64,000 nt of DNA from Roseivirga sp. UBA6061 (GCA_002427745.1 DIYF01000170.1:46381-110380), one strand, 5' to 3'. Shown: positions 55,901 to 64,000, counted from the stretch's first letter. Numbers and translations are program-made. Notes: a model not told the origin generated them from the sequence alone.

Positions 55901-56333
55901 TTCGGCAGATGGAAGTGCATGGCAAAACATCGCCTTTATTCCCGGAGCCGGTAACTCGCAGGAACTGATTCACTACAGGCATACTGACCGGAATGCACCC
56001 ACGGGAGAATCTTATTACCGTATCAGACAAACTGACTTTGACGGGGCTTTTACGTTTACGGAACTATTGCGAGCCTCGGTAAACGAGAGTGAAACGCAAT
56101 TGAAACTGAGCCCCAACCCGAGCAACGAACTTCTGAAAATCACATTCAAAGGAGACATTGAAAACTACCTGAGTTATGAGATCAATGATCTGCAGGGACA
56201 TACTGAGCTATCGGGAACGATAAGTAAAAGTGAGCTCTCGATTGACACATCCCGACTGCCTTCCGGTGTTTATCTCATCAGAGTAAACACCAGAAAGGGG
56301 CAAATGTCTAAAAAGCTTATTGTAAAGCACTGA
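52977..56333 (+). CDS. Four-repeat surface protein with T9SS sorting tail
   Basis: 1118 residues. The frame begins with TTG at 52977; an N-terminal hydrophobic stretch (LSGLTGLILSSIFWM, about 15-29) may be the signal anchor. Four beta-sandwich repeats of 220-231 residues begin near 50, 281, 507 and 728, each with a 'LDW...Y..G......T..N' start, a central 'VRFSIYDIDN...R.DSVR..GYNG' segment and an ending 'N.IEI.Y.EAN......R.I.ISDI.F'. Then a FN3-like domain (QLEWSTSEEVNNSFFTVQRS, about 940-1035) and a T9SS type A tail (LKLSPNPSNELLKITFKGD ... PSGVYLIRVNTRKG). It should be exported by T9SS; function unknown, likely structural or adhesive. Confidence 0.85.
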   Translation: MDFVTATLKSPRYVLSGLTGLILSSIFWMTDHRESVHNVERLSFFASQLSLDWDVINYPAGTTSGESYVITNTGSGPDVRVNIEFTGDLSHLTTYPETMGVNTPDETSGFSSAGGLGGGGNSLVIAMDPPSGSSSITMAIDFNFLQENVEFSIYDIDNFYSGDLNTSRRDSVRVIGYAGTLPVSPSVSIVNSAFATFSIEQDGNFGVGTGDPIPPTSSSNNDDKGTMDVVFNEPIDRIEIEYIEANSTGSNPGFRWITVSDIFFDLPTEAPNTCAASLTTLDWGTASYTGGSLNESVTVTNPGSGPDITFNFALTDDTGHLANTTPAIDASFASSAGGVGGGGSTLRIDADAPLSTSSLITTTITTSSVLSNVRFSIYDIDSAYTGSATNAGIDSIRVLGYNGNIPVVPTLLNPNNDATFTAAYVDVFGAAKGVPFNPSGTGPSANSSDGTLDVYFELPVNKIVIEYHEANTAGGANPAERSIAISDIQFCAPVNEPVTCAISLSSLDWNSENYTAGALTGESYTVTNSNDGGSDMSLGFTVTGDTDHFVSSFPADNTTASNGGGEGSGDQSLELRLNPPASATSSMVTTSIALGNVATDVRFSIYDIDNSMSSSVQDSVLITGYNGNDAVVPVLIPVSSTPTFTVTTQDQYAVAVATDPATDDPSNNETKGSVDVYFTSPINRIEVVYLEANTGASDFGERSISISDILFCSTSADVITCLYPLQFLDWGSVTYTSGATSAEFTVDNPASGGDVDFSFEFTGQTSSFKDNTPLVNSDMNSAGGIANGDESLYMLVDPNSGTSSVVLTIDLSQTLADVRFSVFDIDNGVFGTDGVNSRQDSVRIVGYNNNTEVAPSLATVDASPTYTVSSSGNTGIATALDFPPTEASSNDTKGTLDVFFTSNVNRIEIEYLEGNVDGVNPVQRAIYLSDIYFCPLQGVLPVTFVSFDLKVRGSSVQLEWSTSEEVNNSFFTVQRSADGSAWQNIAFIPGAGNSQELIHYRHTDRNAPTGESYYRIRQTDFDGAFTFTELLRASVNESETQLKLSPNPSNELLKITFKGDIENYLSYEINDLQGHTELSGTISKSELSIDTSRLPSGVYLIRVNTRKGQMSKKLIVKH

Positions 56334-56408
56334 TCTCGGGCGATGTCTTATACAGGGAACGACACCAATGTACCAACACGCCTGATCTCAAAAAGGTCGG
56401 GGAATGTA

Positions 56409-56861
56409 TCAGGCCTGCGGCAGCAGACAGGCCTCTCCGGTAATCCACAGCTTCAAAAGAGAGGTTTTTTTACGACTTACTACAATTTTCTCTTTTGCAT
56501 CGGGTGCTACTTTTACCGAGACCTGACCTTTCAGGTGAGGACAAAGACTGCGGATGGCCTCGACATTGACAAAGAACCTGCGGTTAAGCCTGAAAAACAT
56601 AAAAGGATCAATTTGCTCTTCCAGGGTTTTGAGTTTTTCATCAATCAGAAACCGCTTACCACTTTTCTTTACAAGGTAGGTCCATTTATCGTAAGCACAG
56701 AAGTAGGCTATATCTTCAATAGCAACCGGAATGAGCAACTCTCCCGATTTTACAAGAAAACGGGATTTGTAAAGATTTGTATTTTCAGCAACGATACTTT
56801 GGTTGCTGGAGTGAACTACCCTGAGAAACTGGGGTTCTTCAGATTGATGTTTGGGAATCAT
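56409..56861 (-). CDS. LytTR-domain transcriptional regulator, stand-alone, paralogue
   Basis: 150 residues. Single LytTR domain, paralogous to the 49437-49865 protein: DIAYFCAYDKWTYLVKKSGK, LKTLEEQIDPFMFFRLNRRF, KGQVSVKVAPDAKEKIVVSR. No receiver or other input domain. It is convergent with the four-repeat T9SS protein and divergent from the first wHTH/beta-propeller regulator gene, with 125 bp between the divergent starts. Confidence 0.85.
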   Translation of the reverse strand: MIPKHQSEEPQFLRVVHSSNQSIVAENTNLYKSRFLVKSGELLIPVAIEDIAYFCAYDKWTYLVKKSGKRFLIDEKLKTLEEQIDPFMFFRLNRRFFVNVEAIRSLCPHLKGQVSVKVAPDAKEKIVVSRKKTSLLKLWITGEACLLPQA

Positions 56862-56986
56862 AGTGTGTACGTTTAGGTTAGTAGTGATTCAAACCCGGTT
56901 GAGTGAGCATCAGGTTTGAGTCGAAAATTTCCCGAACTTTGGCAGATGTTAATGTGAGGATTAGCTGATTTTTACCTGATGATCAT

Positions 56987-59125
56987 ATGAGCAGCACGGA
57001 AAATGAGATAAAACTGGGTGAATTAGTTGTTGATACACTTACCCTGGAGGTGAGACTGGATGACGAGTTAATAGAGCTGGAACCCAAGTGGGTGAAGGTG
57101 CTGATAGCACTGGCATCCGAGCCAAACAAGGTTCTGACCAGAAAACAAATTATAGAACAGGTCTGGTCTGATTACCTGGTGGGAGAAGATTCACTGAACC
57201 GTGCTATCTCCAAACTGCGCAAGGCCATTGAGCCTGTAGCCGGTCTGGAAATAAAAACAGCCCGGGGAGTAGGATACCAGCTGAGTCATGAAATCACCCC
57301 ATCTGTTTCTTCAGGTAAAATGAAGTTTGGCTCTAAAACCTTGTGGCCCACCCTGGGTGCAGTTGTTCTCGTCCTGGTCATCACCCTGTTAATGATCAGA
57401 AGCAATGATGCCGAACCTGCTATTATGCAGCCTCCCTATCAAACCCATATTACTTCAGACCTGGGAATTGAATACAGTCCGGATATTTCGCCTAACAATA
57501 AATTCATGGCCTATACCTGGAACGGAGGCAAAGGCAGCCAATGGAATATCTATATAAAGCAAATAGGACTGGAAGGAAGCAAGCGGCTGACTACCGGCCG
57601 GGGGTCTGATCAAAGTGCATCCTGGTCTAATGCCGGAGACAAGCTGGCCTATTTCAGCAACCAGGGTAACTCCTGGTCTCTTTCCATTAAGTCTTTTCTG
57701 GGAACGGAGGAAAGATCGCTCTTAAAAGTCAGGAGCATCTGGAAAACAGCCAGCGCCATTACCTGGGCCCGGGACGACAACAGTCTTGTTTTCTCTGCCA
57801 TGAAGCAGGGAGATACCAAACATACGCTCAATCGACTTGACCTGGATGATCTTTCGGTAACAGAGCTCAAGGGAGAAAAAGAATGGGACTATACCCTACC
57901 CAAGTTTTCACCTGACCACAGCATGATAGCCACTGTGGCACACAGAGGGGTAAGACATTACCTGAAAGATGCCCTGGATAGCATCATTGGCCGGCTTCAG
58001 GTCATTGAGGTGGCAACGGGTAAAGTCGTTTTTGAAAGAAGTCTCAAGGAAGAAATTGCCAGTATTGACTGGACCTCCAATGCCGGTTTGATATTTACAA
58101 TGGGTGGTGGCACCATTTGCAGAATATATGAGCTGAGCCTGGACGGCAACCCAACCGGTTTTATTGATCTGGACAAGGTACTGCCGGTTCTTACCATTCC
58201 CGATGTAGTCAGAAGTTTTACCTACCACAGAGCTTCCAAAGACCTGTACCTGGAGAGATGGCGGGCCGATGTGAATATCTGGAAGGCCAAATACAGTCAG
58301 GGGGAAATCACTGAAAATGAGAGAGAGCTGGGCTCCACCCTCTTTGACTTTAACCCCAAACTCACGCCCGATGAATCTCAGCTGGCGTATATATCAGATA
58401 AGTCCAACGAGCCACAAATCTGGCTGTATAATCTCGCATCGAATACCTCTCGACAAATCACTAATCATAAACAGTTTGTTCAGATAAACTCAATTGACTG
58501 GTCAGGAGACGGCAGTAAAATGCTCGTCTCCATGAAAAAAGGCAAGCAGGACTCCTATGCCAGTATCATCGACACACTCGGGAATGAGATTCACAGAATT
58601 GACAGAGCCAATGGCGTATACCGGCCTGTATGGTCTGGTGATGATGAAACCATCTATGCCGTGTTGTATGATACCAGAGACACTCCGGCTATCTGGCAAT
58701 ATGCCATCAATACACAACAGTGGGAGAAGTTTACTGATGCTCCTTCAGTCTATGTGAGGGTGATCGATGATTACCTGTACTATATGAAACAAAATATAAG
58801 AGGGCTCTGGCGGGCCCCTGCCTCCTCCCCTGATCAAGAAGAGCTGGTGACTAAGAGACTCCCAAAAGCCCGGGCCGATTACTGGACGGTACATGGAGAT
58901 ACCCTGAAAATGATCAACCTGGATTTTGAGAAGAGCTTTCTGGAGATGGTGCACATCCCCTCTCAGAAATTGTTGTCTTCATCTCAAATCAATAATTATA
59001 TTCCTTATGGTCAGGCAGGAGCAAGCTTCACAAAAGACAATGAGATATATTTCTCTTCGATAGACAATTACGATGCCGATATTACCAAGATAAGGCTCCC
59101 CGCACTCTCTGAAGGCTCAGATTGA
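56987..59125 (+). CDS. Membrane-tethered winged-helix regulator with beta-propeller sensor, copy 1
   Basis: 712 residues. N-terminal OmpR/ToxR-type winged helix (about 8-103: WVKVLIALASEPNKVLTRKQ, LRKAIEPVAGLEIKTARGVG), one TM helix about 118-140 (LWPTLGAVVLVLVITLLMI), then an extracytoplasmic TolB/PD40-like propeller (SPDISPNNKFMAYTWNGGKG, ITWARDDNSLVFSAMKQ, LPKFSPDHSMIATVAHRG, NPKLTPDESQLAYISDKSN, WSGDDETIYAVLYD). The design is CadC/ToxR-like: a DNA-binding domain in the cytoplasm held by one helix to a sensor outside. The ligand and target genes are unknown. 35 bp upstream of a paralogous gene, likely one operon. Confidence 0.85.
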   Translation: MSSTENEIKLGELVVDTLTLEVRLDDELIELEPKWVKVLIALASEPNKVLTRKQIIEQVWSDYLVGEDSLNRAISKLRKAIEPVAGLEIKTARGVGYQLSHEITPSVSSGKMKFGSKTLWPTLGAVVLVLVITLLMIRSNDAEPAIMQPPYQTHITSDLGIEYSPDISPNNKFMAYTWNGGKGSQWNIYIKQIGLEGSKRLTTGRGSDQSASWSNAGDKLAYFSNQGNSWSLSIKSFLGTEERSLLKVRSIWKTASAITWARDDNSLVFSAMKQGDTKHTLNRLDLDDLSVTELKGEKEWDYTLPKFSPDHSMIATVAHRGVRHYLKDALDSIIGRLQVIEVATGKVVFERSLKEEIASIDWTSNAGLIFTMGGGTICRIYELSLDGNPTGFIDLDKVLPVLTIPDVVRSFTYHRASKDLYLERWRADVNIWKAKYSQGEITENERELGSTLFDFNPKLTPDESQLAYISDKSNEPQIWLYNLASNTSRQITNHKQFVQINSIDWSGDGSKMLVSMKKGKQDSYASIIDTLGNEIHRIDRANGVYRPVWSGDDETIYAVLYDTRDTPAIWQYAINTQQWEKFTDAPSVYVRVIDDYLYYMKQNIRGLWRAPASSPDQEELVTKRLPKARADYWTVHGDTLKMINLDFEKSFLEMVHIPSQKLLSSSQINNYIPYGQAGASFTKDNEIYFSSIDNYDADITKIRLPALSEGSD

Positions 59126-59160
59126 CGAAACTTTGACTGCTCAAGAAGGCAAATAACAAT

Positions 59161-61236
59161 ATGGAAAAACTGACACTGGGACAGTGGATTATAGATGCTG
59201 AAATCAACACCGTCAGGTATCAAAATGAGGAAACTCAATTGGAGCCTCTCACGATGAAAATGTTGGTTTTTATGACTGAAAGGCTCGGACAGGTTGTCAC
59301 ACGGCAGATGTTGATGGATCATTTGTGGGGAGATGTTGTTGTGAGCAATGACTCCCTGAATCGCATCGCCTCCCAGCTCAGAAAGGTATTTCAACCCGAT
59401 GAAGACATCAACCTGGAAACGGTAAGAGGAGTAGGTTACCGTCTCATTTACAATCAAACGGAACCACAAAAAAGCCATCGCATTAACAAAGGGGATTATC
59501 GAAAACTCACAGCAGGCATTTTTCTGGTACTGGTGGCTCTGGTTATTATTTTTCAGGTGACTCAAAAAGAAAATGAGTCTTCCACAGCTCCTGCAGAGCT
59601 CGATGACTTTACGCAGCTTCCCGGTTTTCTACTGAACCCGAGCATGTCGCCCGATGACAAAATTGTAGCCTTTAGCTGGAATGGTGGCGAGGGAACCAAA
59701 TTCAACATCTACATCATGGAGGAGGGCTCTCCTACTCCGGTACAGTTTTCTAAAAACGGTTTTGACCTGGGGCCGGAATGGTCTCCTTTCGGTGACTACA
59801 TTGCCTATAACTCCTTTGAGTTCAAAGATCAGACATCCAGCCTGAAAATTCAGTCCCTTATTGGCAATGCCACTCGAACGATCAGCAACATCGGCACCCT
59901 CAACGGCATCAGCCCTATCAATTGGTCGCCAGACGGAGAAAGCATTGCTGTTTCTGTGGCACCAAAAGGTGAACGCAGGTCTCAGCTACATTTGATTAAT
60001 GTAGAAAACCTGGCCATGTCACAAATCACTGAGAAAAAAGAAGAGGTGAGTGACATCATGCCCCGCTTTTCTCCGAACAACAAGCTGCTGCTGTTTGTAC
60101 GGACAGATGGCAAGTTCAACGACCTCTCCCCTAACCAGGACCGCACCAATGATGTGATTCTGATTGACCTCCGCAGGGGAACGGAGCGTTCGGTGCTGAA
60201 AGATTTACCTAATGTTTTTGGTCTCGACTGGCTTGATGATGAAACGATCATTTACAGTACACGAGCCAATCACAGGAGCACCATAGCCTCCTATTCACTC
60301 AATTCCAGGGAGCATAAAATCATATTTTCGAGCCCGAACATACGCCTGCAAGGTCTGGACCTTTTTCACAACAGCCAACAGCTGGTTATTGAAGCTCAGC
60401 GTTTTGACAACAATATCGAAATCATTGGCCTGCAGGACACCAGCGCTTACTCCAAGGAAAAAGTGGTTGAGCTCACCAGCAGCGATTTTTACCCTACTCT
60501 TAACAGCAAGGGTCAATTGGCTTATGTCTCTGACTTTTCGGGGCTGGAGCAATTATGGCTTATTGAAGAGTCCGGAGCTACGCCCAAACAAATCACCTAT
60601 TTTGAAGAGCCTAATAATATCAGCAACCCTCATTGGTCTCCTGATGGAAATGAGATTATATTTTCCATCCGGGCTCCGGTGGGTAGTATGGGCCTGGCCA
60701 AAATTGATGTGGACGGAACCAATTATGAAATCCTGAGGCGGGGAAGTGCCAACTACGGCAGCCCTACCTGGTCACAGGACCAGTCTTCAGTCTATTTTTA
60801 CTCCGACAGTCTGGGAACCCTCCGGATGTATAAAATGGACATTGAAAGTCGTAAAACTACTCCCGTTGCAAAGGGCAGCGCTGTAATGGCCCGGGAAACA
60901 GAAAACGGTATCTACTATGTGAAATTTGATGAGGCCGGCATCTGGTTCCAGGGAAAAGACGGACAGGAAGAGCTGATCATAGAAGACTTTACCTTTATCA
61001 GTCTGGCCGAGTGGGATGTTTTCGGAAACAGCCTCGTTTACCTGACTCCTGACCGAAACAATACAGATTATGTCGTTTATGATCTGGAAAGGAAAGAGGA
61101 AGTCAAACGCATTCGGCTGCCTCGCATGAGAAGGCCGGTACCCTCACTGGGGGTTGCCTTTAATCTGGCAGAGGATGAAATCTATATTACTTCTTCCACG
61201 GAATTTACTTCCGCGCTGAACCTGCTTTCCTGGTAA
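59161..61236 (+). CDS. Membrane-tethered winged-helix regulator with beta-propeller sensor, copy 2
   Basis: 691 residues, paralogue of the preceding gene with the same order: winged helix (about 5-100: TMKMLVFMTERLGQVVTRQM, LRKVFQPDEDINLETVRGVG), TM helix about 113-132 (LTAGIFLVLVALVIIFQV), and an extracytoplasmic propeller (NPSMSPDDKIVAFSWNGGEG, EWSPFGDYIAYNSFEF, NWSPDGESIAVSVAPKG, HWSPDGNEIIFSIRAP). Divergence between the copies is considerable, so they probably respond to different signals or control different genes. No kinase or receiver domain is involved. Confidence 0.85.
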   Translation: MEKLTLGQWIIDAEINTVRYQNEETQLEPLTMKMLVFMTERLGQVVTRQMLMDHLWGDVVVSNDSLNRIASQLRKVFQPDEDINLETVRGVGYRLIYNQTEPQKSHRINKGDYRKLTAGIFLVLVALVIIFQVTQKENESSTAPAELDDFTQLPGFLLNPSMSPDDKIVAFSWNGGEGTKFNIYIMEEGSPTPVQFSKNGFDLGPEWSPFGDYIAYNSFEFKDQTSSLKIQSLIGNATRTISNIGTLNGISPINWSPDGESIAVSVAPKGERRSQLHLINVENLAMSQITEKKEEVSDIMPRFSPNNKLLLFVRTDGKFNDLSPNQDRTNDVILIDLRRGTERSVLKDLPNVFGLDWLDDETIIYSTRANHRSTIASYSLNSREHKIIFSSPNIRLQGLDLFHNSQQLVIEAQRFDNNIEIIGLQDTSAYSKEKVVELTSSDFYPTLNSKGQLAYVSDFSGLEQLWLIEESGATPKQITYFEEPNNISNPHWSPDGNEIIFSIRAPVGSMGLAKIDVDGTNYEILRRGSANYGSPTWSQDQSSVYFYSDSLGTLRMYKMDIESRKTTPVAKGSAVMARETENGIYYVKFDEAGIWFQGKDGQEELIIEDFTFISLAEWDVFGNSLVYLTPDRNNTDYVVYDLERKEEVKRIRLPRMRRPVPSLGVAFNLAEDEIYITSSTEFTSALNLLSW

Positions 61237-61239
61237 AAG

Positions 61240-62142
61240 TCAGAAGAATATCTCCTGGGCCAGGCGGTAGGTATTGGCATGAGCTTCTACAATGTGAGCG
61301 ATCTTTTCAGAGTAGCCTCCTCCCATACTGGCCACTACCGGTATGTCGTAAGATTTGCACAACTCCAGCACCATGCGGTCGCGGGACTTGCAGCCATCAA
61401 TGGTCATTCCCAGTCTTCCCAGCTTATCAGTTGCCAGTACATCCACCCCTGATTGAAAAAAGACAAAGTCAGGCTCCAGTTGATCGAAAAGGGGCCTGAG
61501 GTGCTGCTCTAACAGCCCCAGATAAGTCGCATCATTTGTACCGTCCGCCAGACCAATATCCAGGTCAGACTGTTCTTTGTGCATTGGGTAATTGGAAGCA
61601 CCGTGCATGCTCAATGTAAATACACGAGGGTCGTTACTGAAAATCTGAGCAGTGCCATTCCCCTGGTGTACATCCAGATCTACCACCAGTATCTTTTTAG
61701 CAAGTTCCTTGTCCAGCAGGTAGTTGGCTGCAATGGCAATATCGTTTAACAGACAGAACCCCTCTCCCCGATCAGTAAAGGCATGGTGCGTGCCCCCGGC
61801 AATATTCATGGCAGCCCCGTACTCCAGAGCAAACACGGCCGCATCTAAGGTGCCCTGCATAATAATCACTTCCCGGTCTACCAGTTCTTTCGACCAGGGG
61901 AAGCCCGTTCTGCGTTCTTCCTGTCGCTCCAGCTTTCCGTGTACCAGCTTATCCCAATAAGCAGCATCATGTGTACGCAGCACCAGGTCGGTAGAGAGAG
62001 TTCCCGGAGTGAAAAAGTTATCCCCGGTAACCGTGCCCTCATAGATCAGCTGCTGGGGCAACAGATTGTATTTCTCCATCGGAAAGCGATGGTTCTGCGG
62101 CAGCGGGTGTGCATAGATTTCAGTCCAGGCGATTTTGAGCAT
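61240..62142 (-). CDS. Histone deacetylase-family deacylase
   Basis: 300 residues, class II HDAC/AcuC-type Zn deacetylase. Catalytic and metal motifs: GGTHHAFTDRGEGFCLLND (paired His), VVDLDVHQGNGTAQIF (Zn-binding Asp and His), TLSMHGASNYP, FQSGVDVLATDKLGRLG (third Zn ligand Asp) and SMGGGYSEKIAHIVE. In bacteria such enzymes deacylate proteins such as acetyl-CoA synthetase or polyamines; the substrate here is unknown. Convergent with the second wHTH gene, 3 bp apart. Confidence 0.9.
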   Translation of the reverse strand: MLKIAWTEIYAHPLPQNHRFPMEKYNLLPQQLIYEGTVTGDNFFTPGTLSTDLVLRTHDAAYWDKLVHGKLERQEERRTGFPWSKELVDREVIIMQGTLDAAVFALEYGAAMNIAGGTHHAFTDRGEGFCLLNDIAIAANYLLDKELAKKILVVDLDVHQGNGTAQIFSNDPRVFTLSMHGASNYPMHKEQSDLDIGLADGTNDATYLGLLEQHLRPLFDQLEPDFVFFQSGVDVLATDKLGRLGMTIDGCKSRDRMVLELCKSYDIPVVASMGGGYSEKIAHIVEAHANTYRLAQEIFF

Positions 62143-62178
62143 ACTATACCAAAGCCCAAATCTAGCAAAGATGTTTAC

Positions 62179-63312
62179 TTATTTATTGAGTTCTTCGCTC
62201 ACAATAGCACCAAGAATGGGTAGCTGACGCAGTATTGACATTTTGGACCGGTCAGAGGTATTGATCTGGTAACAGATGGAAAACTTATCCTTTTCGTAGT
62301 AGCGCATATTGGTGACATAGCCCGGCATAAAGCCACTATGGCCATAGACTGTTCCTTCCGGGGTTCTTTCTATGTGCACGCCAAGCCCCCACTGACCGCC
62401 CAGTCTGCCGGCATCCACTCCGTTCAGGTATTCATCGAGCAAAGCCGGGTTAAACATCCTGCCCTCGTAAATTCTTTTGGCCAGGAGCGCCAGATCATGC
62501 GTGGTGATTACCAGTCCGCCTCCGGCCCATTCAAACTGCAGATTATAGCGACTCTTTCCGTTTTCGTCCAGTGCCTTACCGGGAAAGAAAGGGTCGTTTT
62601 CTGCATTATAGCCCTGCGCCAGCCCCTGATAGCTACGTTTATTCTGAGGTACAACCGCCTTGAGCCCTGCTTTGTCAAGCACTCGTTTTTGCACTTCATC
62701 ATAAAGGTCGTTTCCTGTCACTTTTTCAATAAGCATGCACAACACAATGTAGTTCGTGTCGGAATAGGCAAAATCGGTTCCTGCTTCAAAAAGTGGTTCA
62801 TCATCAAAAACATAAGACAGTAGCTCCTCGGGTTTCCAGACCTTATCAGCATCCACAAGCACTTCTTTCTGAAATTTTTCACTAAACACATATCGGGGTA
62901 TTCCTGTCTGGTGCCTCATCAGGTTCCTCACCGTAAGCTGTCTGGCATTTGGAAGTTTCTCAAACCATTTATAGTCCGACATTTGCTTATAAATGGGTTC
63001 ATCCAGTTTCAACTTCCCTTCATCAATCAGTTGCATGGCCACTACCGAGTAGAATACCTTGCCGGTACTGCCCCCGAGCATCTTTGTTTCAGCAGTCATT
63101 TTCAGGTTTTTCTCCACATCGGCATACCCTCTGACCAGTGTACGCTCATCTCCGTTGGGCATGATCACAGACACCGAAACACCTGGGGCCTGTCCGGCTT
63201 CAAAAAATTCGTCCAGCTTTTGTCCGACTACAGCCATGACCGCATCCGTGTCCTGAGCCAGAGCAACAACAGATACCAGAAGACAAGAAATGGTCAGTAA
63301 CAACTTTTTCAT
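62179..63312 (-). CDS. Serine hydrolase, class C beta-lactamase/esterase family
   Basis: 377 residues with a signal peptide (LLTISCLLVSVVALAQ). Penicillin-binding-type fold: catalytic Ser-x-x-Lys in LGGSTGKVFYSVV (about 83-86), Tyr-x-Asn in FAYSDTNYIVLC, and the HSG motif in VYGHSGFMPGYVTNMRY replacing KTG. Family members act as D-amino-acid peptidases, carboxylesterases or beta-lactamases; substrate cannot be told from sequence. Secreted to the periplasm or outside. Confidence 0.88.
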   Translation of the reverse strand: MKKLLLTISCLLVSVVALAQDTDAVMAVVGQKLDEFFEAGQAPGVSVSVIMPNGDERTLVRGYADVEKNLKMTAETKMLGGSTGKVFYSVVAMQLIDEGKLKLDEPIYKQMSDYKWFEKLPNARQLTVRNLMRHQTGIPRYVFSEKFQKEVLVDADKVWKPEELLSYVFDDEPLFEAGTDFAYSDTNYIVLCMLIEKVTGNDLYDEVQKRVLDKAGLKAVVPQNKRSYQGLAQGYNAENDPFFPGKALDENGKSRYNLQFEWAGGGLVITTHDLALLAKRIYEGRMFNPALLDEYLNGVDAGRLGGQWGLGVHIERTPEGTVYGHSGFMPGYVTNMRYYEKDKFSICYQINTSDRSKMSILRQLPILGAIVSEELNK

Positions 63313-63332
63313 AATTCTGTGCTTTGTACAAA

Positions 63333-63355
63333 TAAAAAAAGCCCTTGTGAGGGCT
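63333..63355 (-). terminator. Intrinsic terminator of the acidic protein gene
   Basis: AGCCCT-TGTG-AGGGCT (63340-63355) followed on the minus strand by seven T, 24 bp past the stop at 63379. Confidence 0.88.
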
Positions 63356-63378
63356 CTGTTGTTTATCGTTGCTTTTTG

Positions 63379-63930
63379 TCAATCGTCAGATTCGGTCTGA
63401 AAGCTGTACATGGTATCATCCAGGTCCAGATTATCCTCATTGAAGTCATCAATAAACCTGGCCATCACCTCTTCCGTGACTTTCTCTATGTTCAGTCCGA
63501 TATCCAATCCGATACCGAAGTCCTGATTGGCATCCATATCTACATGTTCCTGCACTTTGACAGCCTCTTCTTCCTCCAGCTCTTCCATCACCTCTGCCAT
63601 GAAAAGACCAATTTCTTCCTCCAGGTCTCCCAATGGCTCAAAGTCACCGTTCTCGTCTTCCTGGTAGGCTATTTTATGATATTCCGGAAAGCGCTGTGCT
63701 GCGCGATGTTCAGCCAGTTCATATACCTCACTGCTATGATGAAGCCTTAAGGTGTAGAGAGCGGCATCATAGATGGTTTCTTTACCCTCATACATCCCTA
63801 TGAACTGAAAATTCATAAACTCGTCAGAATTGTCCTCTGAATCAATCACCACAAACGGCTTTTTTGTTTCCGCCATTTGCTGCTTTACTTTTTTGATTTC
63901 TTCGGGGTCAAATCCCTTATTATTACTCAT
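63379..63930 (-). CDS. Acidic protein of unknown function
   Basis: 183 residues, very acidic, no signal peptide or TM segment. N-terminal part GFDPEEIKKVKQQMAETKKP and MNFQFIGMYEGKETIYDAAL, then RAAQRFPEYHKIAYQEDENG, then acidic helices (FMAEVMEELEEEEAVKVQEH) and FNEDNLDLDDTMYSFQTESD at the end. It looks like a conserved cytoplasmic Bacteroidota protein without assigned role. Own terminator follows. Confidence 0.6.
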   Translation of the reverse strand: MSNNKGFDPEEIKKVKQQMAETKKPFVVIDSEDNSDEFMNFQFIGMYEGKETIYDAALYTLRLHHSSEVYELAEHRAAQRFPEYHKIAYQEDENGDFEPLGDLEEEIGLFMAEVMEELEEEEAVKVQEHVDMDANQDFGIGLDIGLNIEKVTEEVMARFIDDFNEDNLDLDDTMYSFQTESDD

Positions 63931-64000
63931 GTTGATTATTTTATAAAAAAATTCAAATATCTAACTCCCCGGCATCAGAATGGTTTTAAGATAAACCATA

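Overview
The window looks like chromosome of a Bacteroidota bacterium, most likely order Cytophagales (this placement is inference). Supporting signs: two very large secreted proteins with type IX secretion (T9SS) C-terminal sorting tails; a short 287-residue primary sigma factor; the Bacteroidota families DUF5686 and DUF349; bacillithiol synthesis (BshB1); LytTR-only regulators; and promoters of the TTG-N(19-21)-TAnnTTTG type ahead of both tRNA genes. Shine-Dalgarno sequences are rare, so the strong one at infC stands out.

Layout. 0-2.2 kb: start of an S9 peptidase (cut by the window edge), a phosphopantetheinyl transferase, a MITE-like element, then a 403-bp tandem array in which two near-identical GIY-YIG nuclease genes alternate with 3' remnants of the adjacent tRNA-Thr gene. 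2.2-17.4 kb: mostly housekeeping genes (DUF349, YqgE, pdxH, a two-component system with a clear operator, bshB1, trxB, rpoD, pnp, rpsO, an LptF/LptG-type permease). 17.4-18.2 kb: a second tRNA locus (tRNA-Met) with a palindrome-interrupted 5' tRNA remnant and a third GIY-YIG gene. 18.2-25 kb: rplT-rpmI-infC-thrS, a DUF5686 outer-membrane protein, a TrmH-type methyltransferase. 25-33.6 kb: a beta-propeller protein, a GH113-like lipoprotein, an NTF2-like lipoprotein, and the topoisomerase IV pair parC/parE. 33.8-36.8 kb: two tandem alkylglycerol-monooxygenase-like hydroxylases with a coupled lipoprotein. 37-44 kb: cvfB, an EEP-family hydrolase, a TPR hybrid histidine kinase, an OmpA/PD40 protein. 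44-61 kb: a surface and signalling region with two T9SS giants, two LytTR-only regulators, a sigma-54 activator next to a truncated haemoglobin, and two tandem membrane-tethered winged-helix/beta-propeller regulators. 61-64 kb: an HDAC-like deacylase, a class C beta-lactamase-like hydrolase, an acidic unknown protein.

The most unusual signal is the tRNA-associated GIY-YIG system. In all three cases the order in the direction of tRNA transcription is tRNA (or tRNA piece), intrinsic-terminator hairpin, small GIY-YIG gene. At both loci there is also a partial extra copy of the same tRNA with a short palindrome inserted in it: TCCCGATAGCTATCGGGA in the T-loop of the tRNA-Thr remnants, and CCTGCCTGCCGAAGGCAGG between positions 9 and 10 of the tRNA-Met remnant. 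This suggests a small element family that targets tRNA genes and restores or duplicates part of its target.

Other notable regulatory signals are three 11-bp direct repeats ahead of the two-component operon, three ACGA-N4-TCGT palindromes between the sigma-54 activator and the haemoglobin gene, and an in-frame ATC start for infC with a well-placed Shine-Dalgarno sequence.
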